The notes under the pieces are model-generated. The model searched no databases. It was not told the origin of the DNA and worked only from the letters and a program-made list of their open reading frames with translations. The translations under genes were made by a program, and so were the position numbers. A stretch of 64,000 bases of DNA, taken from Bolinopsis microptera. Lineage: Eukaryota > Ctenophora > Tentaculata > Lobata > Bolinopsidae. Positions within the stretch are counted from its first letter, which is position 1, and each line of letters starts with the position of its first letter. Below, piece after piece: positions 14,214-27,490 of this stretch. Where the stretch lies: the NCBI RefSeq assembly GCF_026151205.1, contig NC_087084.1, forward strand, positions 7,613,394-7,677,393. Direction: 5' to 3'.

Positions 14214-16447
14214 ATTGACCATAACCATAATATGGTAGAGTGGACACTGCAGTGTCTCTCTTTCCCAAACAAAAGGAAATGATATTAATTTGATTGACCG
14301 TTCTCATATGCAAAATGATACCCGAGAATGAAATCGGTTCGCCGCTTTTCCATTCATTTACAAATTGTAATAGATTAAGAGGAACTACCCAAGGCAGCTA
14401 GCTGCCTTGGTTAGTTTACTTAATTATTATTAAGTTATTACTTATTGGTATTTGATGAAGTTTATTGAATTTTTTGCCGAGTACAGCTGTACTCGGCAAA
14501 AAATCATAAACTTCAGCTAATTCAATAAGTAATAACTACAACACTTACCCGGAAATACTAGGTATAGACCCGCAACGCAACCAAAGAGATTTTTTACAGA
14601 CATGTCTGATTTGATGTTGTCTGTAATTCAATCGAATCTTATTACATTTTGTGAGCCGTGAATGATTGGGAAAAGCGAGCGACCGATTTCATTCTCGGTT
14701 TCATTTTGCATTGAGAACGGTCAATTCAAATTAATATCATTTCCTTTGGTTGGAAAGAGAGACACTGGCAGCAGGTTTCACTGAACCATGATTATGGGTT
14801 TTTGGTCAAATTTCATCGCTTTTGATTAATGTCTGCGTGTTCTTTATAAAGTCGAAATATAAATGAAATCTTCATTATTAGGTGAAGTTTCATCGATTTC
14901 GAAATTTTTCCTTTGAAAACATTTCTTGTGTTTGGGTAAGCATATCGGTCGATCACTGACGAATTGGCCACTTTATACTCATTCAAGTTGGCTTTAAAAG
15001 TTATATATAAATGACATTGAACTGTCGTGGTAAAGGCAGATTTGTTCGAAATCACGAATGAGCAATTTATCACCTTTCGCACGTGCAAACTATGAGCGGC
15101 CGTTGCGTGCGCATCCAATATTGAATCGCCGTAAATTTTCGCGTGATGTTGGTGTTTTATTTTATAGTTTGGATAAGCATGCAAAGTTTCATAAAGTATG
15201 TCAGAAGAACTGTAACACACGGGCACACCACGTTTACAGAATTGTTAAAAAACAGCAATTTTCAGTGATTTTAGCCAATTTTTAAATATCAATCTTGGGC
15301 TGTGTTCCCAAGTGTGCAACTTTTCGATTTTCAACTTTAAAACTAGCCTATACACATTTAAACCTATAGGAGCAAGAACTGAAGCTCCACAACCCAAGGA
15401 TAGTACTGCAACACCTGAGAATACTAAATCGCAAAATGACGTTTTTATAAAATAATTCTTCAAAAAGCTCCTAAAAAAAAAAACTTCAATGGCATAAGAT
15501 CTTTATGAAGGAGCAAGGTAGAGAAAATTTCCGGTAGATTTTCTGAATGCTTGATCTATTATCTAAGGTGAAAAATGTCATCAGTTTTATTTTGAATAAA
15601 AATTACTCCTTATATGGTGTAAAATCAGTTGAAAAGTTGTTATTTTGTCCAAAAATCATGTTTAAAACACTTTAATTTTGATGACGTCATCATGGGGTGA
15701 TGATGACGTTATAATTATTTTTCGATATAATTAAAACTGAAGTGTAAACCCAATTATCTTAAGACCTGTTGGTCGGAATTGCTGTACTTTCTTACTTTTG
15801 AATCTCCGCGGGGGGACAACTTTTAAAAGTCAGGCTACATTTGACTTACATCTTGACCTGGCAAAGCGTTCTATACCTGAATATCACAGTGCTGGCAAGC
15901 ACGAGCGGTGTCTTTGGTGGGGGTATACTATGTACTCCTTTACTATTGTACCCCTTTAATTATTATACCCCTTTATAATATAACCCCTTTGTACTCGTCG
16001 GAAGCCTTCTTTCGTAGCACGCGAAGCGTGCACTCGGCGGAGGCGGCGGCTTCGGCCGCCGCCTCCGGCAGGATGTTTTTCAGGCGTTAAGACTCATCGG
16101 AAGTCGTGCAGCAGATTTATTTTTAGTTCATAACATTTAATTTGGATGTCGAAGATGACAGGAATAAAAAATAGTTATGTTGGGATATTTAAGAAATTTG
16201 CATAAATACTCGCCAGCACTGTATACGAAATTCGGTAAAAAAACCCAAAATCTGCCCATATTTCAGGTATTGCCTTAAATAACCATGTTTTTAAATTGGT
16301 GTTAGAGATACTGCATTTTCAGGCGTCTAGACGTTGACCAAAACGGACTAGCGCAAAATAAAAGTTTCAGGTTTAGGAGCATCGGGAATTGGTTTTATAG
16401 AACCCTGTTTTACGATAGATTGTCGTGATATATATATATATTTTATA
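14214..16447 (+). repeat. Array unit 7
   Basis: Complete unit. It holds the cleanest large GC hairpin of the array (16039-16066). A private G run and short insertion sit near 15808-15826. Confidence 0.88.
16039..16066 (+). repeat. Large GC hairpin with TTCG loop
   Basis: GGAGGCGGCGGC is followed by TTCG and then its exact reverse complement, giving a 12-bp all-GC-rich stem closed by a TTCG tetraloop. It stands out sharply from the AT-rich surroundings and recurs in most units, though often with single-base damage. It is absent from the dispersed copy at 60594-62586. Confidence 0.85.
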
Positions 16448-18653
16448 TTTGACAAAACCCATAATCATGGGGTTAGAGGTGGGACCACTGCCAGTGTCTC
16501 TCTTCCCAAACAAAAGGAAATGATTATTAATTTGATTGAATAACGGTCTCAAATGCAAAATGATACGAGAATGAAATCGGTCGCTCGCTTGTTTCCATTC
16601 ATTTACAATTGTAATAGATAAGAAGAACTACCCAAAGGCAGCTAGCTGCTTTGGGTAGGTTTTCTTAATTTTTATTAAGTAATTTACTTATTGAATTGTG
16701 AAGTTTATTGATATTGTTTGACGAGTACAGCTGTCTCGGGCAAATAATTCAATAAATTCAGCTACTCAATAAGTATTACTACAACCTTACCCCGAAATAC
16801 TGGTATCGACGAACGCAACCCCAAGAGATTTTTTACGGCATTGATTGATGTAAATCAATCGAAAGTATTACAATTCGTAAGCCGTGAATGAAGGGAAAAG
16901 CGAGCGACGATTTTCATTTCTCGGGTTCATTTTGCATTTGGAGAACGGTCAAGCAAATTTAATATCATTTCTTTTGTTTGGGAAAGAGACATGGCAGCGG
17001 TCCACTCTACCATGATAAGGTTTTGGTCAAAATATCATCGCTTTTTGATTAATGTCAGCGGTACTTATAAAGTCGGAAATATAAAACTGATATCTTCTTT
17101 AATAAGGAGGTAGGTTTTCAACGATTTCGAAATTTTTCCTGTGAACATTTCCTTGTGTTTGGGTAAGCATACGGTCGATTCTCTGACTGAATTTGCCACT
17201 TTATAATATTCAGTTGGCATTTAAATTATATTTAATGTCATTGAACTGTCGTAGGTAAAGCAGAATTTGTTCGAAATCACGATTGTGCAAAATTTAGCAC
17301 TTTCGCACGTGAAACTATGAGCGGACGTTTGCGTGCGCATCCATAATGATCGCCGTAAATTCTTCGCGTGTTGGTTGTTTTATATATTGTTTGATAAGCA
17401 TGCAAAGTTTCAAAGTATGTTCAAGAAGAATGTAATCACACGGCCACCAACGTTTACAGAAAATGGTAAAAACAGCAATTTTCAGTGTTTTAGCATTTTT
17501 TAATCTATTTGCGTGTCCCCACGTGTGCAACTTTTCGATTTCAACGTTTAAACTGCCTAATACCTATTTATACCTATAGGAAGCAGAACTGAGCTCCAAA
17601 ACCCAAGGGATAGTGCAACACAGAGAATACTAAATCGCAAAATTGGACCGTTTTTATAAAATTATTCTTCAAAAAGCACAATACTGCAATGGCAACTAGT
17701 CTTTATGAAGGAGCAAGGTTAGAGAAACTTTCGTTAGATATTTTTCTGGATAATTCTTGAAACAATTATCTAGGTGATAATGTCTCAGATATTTGAATTA
17801 ATTTATACTCCTTAAGGTGTAAATTCAGTTGAAAAGTTGTTATTTTGTCCAAATAATCAAGTTTTAAAACACTTAATTTATTTGATGACGTCATCAAGTG
17901 GTGATGATGACGGTAAATTATTTTTTCGTGATAATTAAAACTGAGTGTAAACAATTTCTTTAAGACCTGTGGTTCGGAAATTGCTGTATCTTTTTATACT
18001 TTTGAATCTCCGGCTCATTAATTCAGGCTACCATTGGATTACATTTGACTGGAAATAGCGTTCTATCCCTGAATTATCACAGTGCTGGCAAGCACGAGCG
18101 GGTCTTTTGTTGGGGGTTATACTAGTACTCCTTTACATGTACCCCCTTACTTTAATATTATACACCTTTACTAATAGAACCTTTTGTACGTCGGAAAGCC
18201 TCTACGTGCACGCGAAGCGTTTTGGGGCCCCCCCCCCCCCCAACTCCGGCCGGAGGCGGCGGCTTCGGCCGCAGCTCCGGCAGGAGTTTTTCGGCGTAAG
18301 ACTCATCGGAAGTCGTTCAGCTGATTTATTTTTAGTGCAAAACATTTTAATTTGATGTCGTAAAGTTGACTGAAGAAAAAATAGTTATGTTGGGATTTTT
18401 TTAAAGGTATTTTGCATAAAATTCTCCGCAGGTACTGTTATACGAAGATTTCGGTTAAAACCCAAAAATATCCTTATTCAGGTGCCTTAAAACCATGTTA
18501 ATTGAGTTAGAGATCTGACTATTTTTCAGGGGTATTGACGTTGACAAATCGAATGCAAAAAAAAGTTTCAGGTTTCAGGAGCATCGGGAAATGGGTTTTC
18601 TACAACCCCTGTTTTAGATAGATTGTCGTTGATTTATTTATATATATATATTA
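16448..18653 (+). repeat. Array unit 8
   Basis: Complete unit. A private T4-G4-C14 insertion (about 18220-18241) separates the small hairpin from the large GC hairpin, another copy-specific homopolymer event. Confidence 0.88.
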
Positions 18654-20830
18654 TTTGACCAAATACCTAATCATGGGTAGAGGGACCACTGCAGTGTCTC
18701 TCTTTCCTAAAAAACAGGAAATGTATTAATTTGATGACCGTTCTCAAATGCAAATGATACGAGAATGAATCGGTTCGCTCGCCTTTTCCCATTCATTACT
18801 TTTGTATCGATTAAGAAGAACTACCCAAATGGCGCTAGCTGCCTTTGGGTTGTTCTTCTTAATATTATTAAGTTATTATTATGTAATTAGTGAAGTTTAT
18901 GAATTTTTGCCGAGTACCAACTGTTCTAGCGCAAAAAATACAATAAACTTCAGCTAATTCAATAAGTTATAACTACCACCTTACCCGTAAATACTAGGTA
19001 TCGACACGAACGGCACCATGAGATTTTTACAGAATCTGATTGATGTAATCAATCGTTACTTATTACAATCGTTAAGAAACCGTGAATGAATGGGAAAAGC
19101 GAGCGACCGATTTCATTACTCGTATCATTTTGGATTTGAGAACGGTCATTCAAATTAATATCTTTTCCTTTTGTTTGGTAAAGTGAGGACACTGGCACGC
19201 GGTCACTCTTCCCATGATTATGGGTTTTGGTCAAATATCATCGCTTTTTGATTAATGTCATGCGGGTAATTTATTAAGTAGAATGTTATAAAATGATATC
19301 TTCATTTTAAGGAGGAAGTTTCAACGATTTTCGAAATTTTTCTTGAAAACATTTCTTGTGTTTGGGTATGCATATCGGTCGATATCATGTCTGAATTTGC
19401 CACTTTATACTAAATTCAAGTTGCATTAATTTATATATATGACTTTGAACTGTCGTGGTCTAATGCAGAGTTTGTTCGAAATCACGAATGAGCAAAATTA
19501 TCACCTTTCGCACGTGCAAACTATGAGCGGACGTTGGTGCGCATACAATATTGATTCGCCGTAATTTTCGCGTGTTGGTGCTTTTTATAATAGATTGATA
19601 AGCATGCAAAGTTTCAAAGTATTTCAAGAAGAAAGATTAGCTTGTTAATCAAAACGGGCACCCAACGTTTACTGAAATGGTAAAACAGCAATTTTCTGGG
19701 ATTTTAGAATTTTTAATCAATTTGGCGGTGTCCCCCAGTGTGAACTTTTTCGATTTTAACCTTTAAAACTAGCATTAATACACTATTTTATACCTATGGA
19801 AGCAGGATCTGAGCTCCACACCCAAGGGATAGTGCAAACAACCAGAGAATACTAAATCGCAAAATTGACGTTTTTATTAAAATTAATTCTTCAATGCCAC
19901 ATCTTCAAATGGCAAATATCTTTATGAAAGGAGCCAAGGTAGAGAAATTTCGGTAGATTTTCAGAATGCTTGAACATTATTAAGGTGAAATGTCTCAGAT
20001 TTTGAATATAATACTTCTTAATGGTGTTAAATCAGTTTGAAAAGTGTTATTTTGTCTAAAAATAAGTTTTAAAAAACACTTAATTTGTAGACGTCTTCTA
20101 GGTGGTGATGTGAAGTTTTATATTATTTTTCGATATAATTAAAACTGAAAGGAAGTGTAAACAATTATCTTTAAGACTGTGGTCGGAAAGGCTGTATCTT
20201 AATACTTTTGAATCGGACACTTAATTAGGCTACAATGAACTAACATCTGACTGGCAAAGCGTTTATCCCTGTATATCCACAGTGCTGGTAAGCAGAGCGG
20301 TGTCTTTGTTGGGGGTATATATGTACTCCCTTTACTTTGACCCCTTTAATATTATACACCTTTACTAATATAACACCTTTTGTACTAGTCGAAAGCCTCT
20401 TGTTGACGCGAAGCGTTGCACTCCGACCGGTGGCGGCGGCCTTTTCGGCCGCCGCCTCCAGGCTGGAGTTTTTCAGGCGTTAAGACTCATCGGGAAGTCG
20501 TTCAGCAGCTTTTTTAGTTCAAAACATTCGAATTTGATGTCGAAAGGTGACAGGAATAAAAAATAGTTATGTTGAGGATTTATAAGAAAGAAATTTGCAT
20601 AAAATACTCGCAGCACTGTTATACAAATTCGGGTAAAAACCAATTCGCCATATGCTGGTGGCCTTAAAAAACCATGTTAAATTGAGTTAGAGATCTGACA
20701 TTTTTCAGGGGTTCTATACGTTGACCAAATCGACTGCAAAAAAAGTTTAGGTTTCGGAGCATCGGGAAATGGGTTTTCTTAGAACCCTGTTTTACGTAGA
20801 TTGTCGTGATATATATATATATATTTATTA
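18654..20830 (+). repeat. Array unit 9
   Basis: Complete unit with the usual layout. Many one-base losses in the palindrome stems would interrupt pairing as written. Confidence 0.88.
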
Positions 20831-23069
20831 TTTGACCAAAACCATAATCATGGGTTGAGTGGACCACTGACAGTGTCTCTCTTTCCCTAAACAAAAGGAA
20901 AATGATATTAATTTGACTTGACGTTCTAGAAATGCCAAAATGATACGAGAATGAAATCGGTCGCTTCGCTTTCCCATTCATTTACAATTGTAATAGATAA
21001 GAAGAAACTCCCAAAAGGCGCTAGCCTGCTTTGGGTAGTTCTTCTTTAATTATTATTAAGTTTTACTTATTGAAATTAGCTGAGTTATTGAATTTTTTTG
21101 CCGAGTACAGCTGTACTCGGCAAAAAATTCATTAAACTTCAGCTAATTCAATAAGTAATAACTACCAACCTTTACCCCGAAATACTAGTATCGACCGAAC
21201 GCAACCCAAAGAGATTTTTACAGCATCTGATTTGATGTAATCAATCGAAACTTGTTACAATCGTAAGCGTGAATGAATGGGAAAAAGCGAGCGACGATTT
21301 CATTCTCGGTTTTCAGTTTGCATTTGAGAACGTCAATAAATTATAATTTCCCAAATTTTTTTTTTTTTTTTTTGTTCCTTTTGTTTGTGGAAAGAGAGAC
21401 CACTGGCAGCGGTCACTCTACCCATTGATTATGGGTTTGGTCAAATATCATCGATTTTGGATTAATGTCAGCGGGGGTCTTTATAAAGTCGAATTATAAA
21501 CTGATAATCTTCATTAATAAGGAGGGAAGTTTCAACGATTTGAAATTTTTCCTTTGAAAACATTTCCTTGTGTTTGGGTAAGATATCGGTCGATCACTGA
21601 TGAATTTGCCACTGATATACCCATTCAAGTTGGCATTAAATTTATATATAATGACATTGAACTGTCGTGGTAAAGCAGAATTTGTTCGAAATCACGATGA
21701 GCAAAATTATCACCTTTCGACGTTGCAACTCATGAGCGGAAGTGGCGTGCGCATCAATATTGAATCGCCGTAAATTTTCGCGTGTTGTGTTTTATATATA
21801 GTTTGATAGCCATGCAAAGTTTCAAAGTATTTTAGAAGAACTGTAATCACAACGGCACCCAACGTTTACAGAAAATGGTATATTTAAAATCAGCAAATTT
21901 TCAGTGATTTTAGCAATTTTTAAATCAATTTGGCGCGTTGTCCCCACGTGTGCAACTTTCGATTTTAACTTTAAACTAGCCCCTAATACACAATTTATAC
22001 CTATAAGGAAGCAGATACTGAGCTCCACAACCAAGGTTAGTGCAACACAGAGAATTTAAATCGCAAAATTGACGTTTTTATAAAATATTTCTTCAAAAAG
22101 CACAAACTTCATTGGCAAATATCTTTATGTTGGATGAAGGTAGAGAACACTTTCCGGTAGATTTTCAGAATGCTTGAACCAATATCTATAGGTGAAAATG
22201 TCCTCTGATTTTGAATAAAATTACTCCTTAATGAAAATTTCGTGTAAAATCGTTTGAAAAGTTGTTATTTTGTCAAAATCAAACGTTTTAAAAACAATTA
22301 TTTGATGACGTCATCAAGTGGTGATGATGACGTTAAATTATTTTTCGATATAATTAAAACTGAGTGTAAACAATTATCTTTAAGACTGTGGTCGGAATAT
22401 TGCTGTATCTTTTATACTTTTGAATCTCCGGACACTTAAATCAGGCTACTATTGACTACCATTTGACTGGCAAAGCGTCTATCTGAATCACAGTGCTGGG
22501 GGGCTGGGTGGGGGGGGATGGCAAGCACGAGCGGGTCTTTGTTGGGTTACTATGTACTCCCTTACTATTGTTACCCCCTTTAATATATATACCCCTTACT
22601 AATATACCCTTTTGTACTCGTCGGAAAGCTATTTCGTGCACGCGAAGCGTGCACTCCGGCCGAGGCGGCGGCCTTACGGCCGCCGGCCTTTTCGGCAGGA
22701 GTTTTTCAGGCGTTAAGACTCATCGGAAGTCGGCTCAGCAGATTTATTTTTAGTTCAAAACATTTAATATGTTGTTCGAAGATGGGACAGGTATAAAAAA
22801 TAGTTATGTTGGGATTTTTAGAAATTTTCGCTAAAATACTCGCCAGCATGTTATACGAAATTCGGTAAAAAACCAAAATCGCATCCATATTCAGTGCCTT
22901 AAAACCATGTTAATATTGAGTTAGAGATCTGACCATTTTTCAGGGCGTTCTAGACGTTGACTAAATCGACTGCAAAACAAAAGTTTCTTGGTTTCAGGAG
23001 CATCGGACAATGGGTTTCTAGAACCCCTGTTTTACGATAGTTTGTCGTGATTATATATTTATATTATTA
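20831..23069 (+). repeat. Array unit 10
   Basis: Complete unit. Two private insertions stand out: a long T run at about 21356-21373 and a G-rich insert at about 22498-22519 that splits the landmark between GTGCTG and GCAAGC. Confidence 0.88.
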
Positions 23070-25275
23070 TTTGACCAACACCATAATCATGGGTAGAGTG
23101 GACACTGCCAGTGTCTCTCTTTCCCAATCAAAAGGAAATGATATTATTGATGACCCGTTCTCAAATGCAAAATGATACCGGAATGAAATCGGTTCGCGCG
23201 GCTGTTTCCTTATTTACAATTGTAATAGATTAAGATGAACTACCCAAAGGCAGCTAGTGCCTTTGGGTAGTTCTTCTTAATTTTTATTAGTTATTACTTA
23301 TTGAATTAGCTGAAGTTTATTGATTTTTTGCCGAGTACAGCTGTACTACGGCATAAATAATTCAATAAACTTAAGCTAAATTCAATAAGAATAACTACCA
23401 ACCTTACCCGAAATACTAGGTATCGACCCGATACAGAACCCAAGGAGATTTTTACAGCATCTGATTTGATGTAATCAATCGAAACTTATTCATTCGTAAG
23501 CGTGAATGAATCGGGGGAAAAGCGAAGCGACCGATTTCATTCTCGTGTATCATTTGCATTGAGAACGGTCAATCAAATTAATATCATTTCTTTTGTGTTT
23601 GGGAAAGAGAGACCACTGCAGCGGTCCATATACCCATGATTATGGGTTGATTGGTCAAATATCCTCGCTTTTGATTGAATGTTCAGCGGGTACTTTATTT
23701 CTTCGATAAAGTCGAAATATAAAACTGTATCTTCTTTAATAAGAGGAAGTTTCTACGATTTCTCGAAAATTTTATTCCTTTGAAAAAACATTTCCTTGTG
23801 TTTGGGTAAGGCATATCGGTCGATACTGACTGATTTGCCACTTTATACTCATTCAAGTTGGCATTAAATTTATAAATAATGACATGGAACTGTCGTGGTA
23901 AAGCAGAATTTGTTCGAAATCACGAATGGCACAAAAATTATCCACCTTTCGCACGTGAAACTATGGCGGACGTTGCGTGCGATCCATATGAATCGCGTAA
24001 ATTTTCGGTGTTGGTGTTTTTTATATATAGTTTGATAAGCCATGCAAGTTTTCAAAGTATTTTCGAGAGAACTGTAATCAACAACGCACACCAACGTGTA
24101 CCAGAAATGGTTAAAACAGCAATTTTCAGTGATTTTAGAAATTTTTAAAATCATTCTGGCGTGTCCCCACGTGTGCACTTTCGATTTTCAACTTTAAAAC
24201 TAGCCTAATTTTTAAACACAAAATTTATACCTTTAGGAAGCAGAACTGAGCTCCACAACCCAAGGGATAGTGCAACACCAGAGAATACTAAATCGAAAAT
24301 GACGTTTTTTAATAATCTTCAAAAAGCACAAAACTTCAATGGCAATATCTTATGAAGGAGCAAGGTAGAGAAAACTGTCCGTAGATTTTCAGGAATGCTT
24401 GGAACAATTATCTAAGGTGAAAATGTTCTCAGATTTTGAATAAAATTACTCCTTAATGGTGTAAAATCAGTTTTGAAAAGTTGTTATCTTTGTCAAAATC
24501 AAGTTTTAAAAACACTAATTGATGACGTCATATAGTGGTGTTGTTGTCGTTTAATTTTTTTTTCGGATTAATTAAACTGAAGTGTAAACAATTAATCTTT
24601 TAGTCATGTGGTCGGAATTTGCTGTATCTTTTATACTTTTGAATCTCCTGACACTAAATTCTAGGATAAATTGACTACATTTGACTGGCCAAAGCGTCTA
24701 TCCCTGAATATCACAGTGCTGGCAGAAGCACGAGCGGTGTCTTTGTTGGGGGTATACTATGTTACTCCCTTTACTATTGTACCCCCTTTAATATTATACC
24801 CTTTACTATATAACCCTTTTGTAATCGTCGGAAGCCTCTCTTTCGTGCACGCGAAGCGTGCACTCGGCCGGAGGCGGCGGTTCGGCCGCCGCTCCGGCAG
24901 GTAGTTTTTAGGCGTTAAGACTCATCGGAAGTCGGTTCAGCAGATTTATTTTAGTCAAACATTCTAATTTGATTTCGAAGATGACAGGAATATAAAAAAT
25001 AGTTATGTTGGGATTTTTAAGAAATTTTGCATAAAATTTCTCGCCGCAGACCACTGTTATACGAAAATTCGGTAAATAACCAAAATCGCCATAGGTCAAG
25101 TGCTTAAAAACCATGTTTTAAAATTGAGGCGTTAGTGCTCTGACTTTTTTTCAGGGCGTCTAGACGTTGACCATCGACTGCAAAAATAGTTCAGTTTCAG
25201 AGCATCGGGGAAATGGGTTTTCTTGAACCCCTGGTTTTACGATAGATTGTCGGATACTATATATAGATATATATT
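23070..25275 (+). repeat. Array unit 11
   Basis: Complete unit with normal layout. GC hairpins are near 24846-24898. Confidence 0.88.
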
Positions 25276-25529
25276 ATTGACCAAACCCATAATCATGGTA
25301 GAGTGGAACACCTGCAGTGTCTCGCTCTTTCCAAACAAATAGGAAATGATATTAATTTGATGACCGTTCTCACATGCAAAAATGATACTCGAGAATTGAA
25401 ATCGGTCTTGCTCGCTTTTCCCATTCATGGTAAAAATTGTTAATTAGATGGTAAGAAGAACTACCAAAAGGCGCAGCTGCCTATTGGTAGTTTCTTCTAA
25501 TTATTATTATGTTTTTACTTATTGATTTT

Positions 25530-25597
25530 AGCTGAAGTTTATTGAATTTTTTGCCGAGTACAGCTGTACTCGGCAAAAAATTCAATAAACTTCAGCT
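25530..25597. repeat. Palindrome P2 (perfect copy)
   Basis: A perfect 68-bp palindrome with centre GTACAGCTGTAC, extending through TTGCCGA on one side and TCGGCAA on the other. In cleaner copies the symmetry extends further outward, through GAATTAG and CTAATTC. It has no loop bases and is therefore a potential cruciform. It is present in all units in variable condition. Confidence 0.88.
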
Positions 25598-27069
25598 ATT
25601 CAATATGTAATTAGAAGTACCAGACCTTTACCGCCCGTAAATACTAGGTTTTCGACCGAACGCAAACCCAGAAGGATTTTTACAGCATCTGATTGATGTA
25701 TGTAATCAATCGAATATTATTACAATCGTAAGCCGTGAATGAATGGGAAAAGCGAGCGGTACGATTTTCCTTTCTCGGTTTATCATTTTGCATTGAGAAA
25801 GGTCAATTAAATTAATATATTTCCTTTTGTTTGGGAAGAGAGACACTGGCAGCGGTCCACTTCATGATTATGGGTTTTGGTCAATTATCATCGCTTTTTG
25901 ATTAATGTCAGCGGGTACTTTATAAAGTCGAAATATAAACTGATGGCTTCATTATTAAGGAGGAAGTTTCATCGATTTCGAAATTTTTCCTTGAAAACAT
26001 TTCTTGGTGTTTGGGTAAGCATATCGGGTCGATCACTGACTGAATTTGCCACTTTATATCATTCAAGTTGGCAGTAAATTTTGTATATAATGACATTGAT
26101 GTCGTGGTAAAGCAGAATTTGTTCTGAAATCACGAATGAGACTAAATTGTCACTTTCGCAGTGCAAACTATGAGCGGGTACGTTGCGTGCGCATCCAATT
26201 TTGAATCGCGCTAAATTTTCGCGTGTGGTGTTTTATATATACGTTTGATAAGCATGCAAAGTTTCAAAGTTTTTTCAAGAAGAACTGTAATCACAACGGA
26301 CACCAACGTTTACAGAAATGGTTATTTTAAACAGAATTTTCAGTGATTTTATCAATTTTTATCAATTGGGCGTGTCCCCAGATGTGCAACTTTTCGATTT
26401 TCAACTTTAAAACTTAGCCTAATACACAATTTATACTATAGGAAGCAGAACTGAGCTCCACAACACAAGGGATAGTGCAACACCAGAGAATACAAAATTC
26501 GCCAAAATTGACGTTTTTATAATATTAATTCTTCAAAAAGCACAAACTTCAATGCAAATATCTTTATGAAGGAGCATGTAGAGGAAACTTTCCGGTAGTT
26601 GATTTTCAGGAATGCTTGATCAATTATCTAAGGTGAAAATGTCCTCTGATTTTGAATTAAACTTACTCCTTGTAGAAGGGTGTAAATTCAGTTTGAAAAA
26701 GTTGGTATTTTGTCAAAAATCAAGTTTTAATAAAACTTATTTGGATGACGTCATCAATGGGATGATGACGTTAAATTATTTTTCGATAAATTAAAACTGA
26801 GTGTAACACAATTATCTTTAAGACCTGTGGTCGGACAATTGCTTGTAATCTTTATACTTTTGGAATCTCCGGACACTTAAATTCCCAGGGGCTTTTTATT
26901 TACAATTGACTACATTTGATGGCCAAAGGTTATCCCTGAATAATAACAGTGCTGGCAAAGCACGAGCGTGTCTATGTTGGGGGTATATATGTACTCCTTT
27001 ACTATTGTACCCCCTTTTATATTATACCTTACTAATATAACCATTTTGTACTAGTCGGATGCCTCTTTC

Positions 27070-27088
27070 GTGCACGCGAAGCGTGCAC
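27070..27088 (+). repeat. Small GC hairpin with GAA loop
   Basis: GTGCACGC-GAA-GCGTGCAC is a perfect 8-bp stem with a GAA triloop. It directly precedes the larger GC hairpin in each array unit. Confidence 0.85.
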
Positions 27089-27490
27089 TCCGGCCGGAGG
27101 CGGGCGGCCTTCGGCCGCCGCCTCGGCTGGGTTTTTCAGGCGTTAAGATCATCGGAAGTCGTTCAGCAGATTTATTTATTGTTCAAAACATTCTAATTGA
27201 TGTCGAAGATGACAGGAATAAAAAATTGTTATGTTGGGTTTTTTAAGAAATTTGCATAAAATATCGCCTGCATGTTATACGAATATTCGGTAAAAAACCC
27301 AAAATCGCCATATTCAGGTGCCTTAAAAACTGTTAAAATTGAGTTAGAGATCTGACTTTTTTCAGGGCGTCTAGACGTTGACCAATCGACTGCAAAAAAA
27401 GTTTCAGGGTTTCAGGAGCATCGTGGAAATGAGGTTTCTAGAAACCTGTTTTACGATCTAGATTGTCGTGATGATATATATTATATATTA

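Larger units (their letters stand above)
25276..27490 (+). repeat. Array unit 12
   Basis: Complete unit, among the cleanest. It carries a perfect 68-bp P2 palindrome (25530-25597) and a perfect small GC hairpin (27070-27088). Confidence 0.89.
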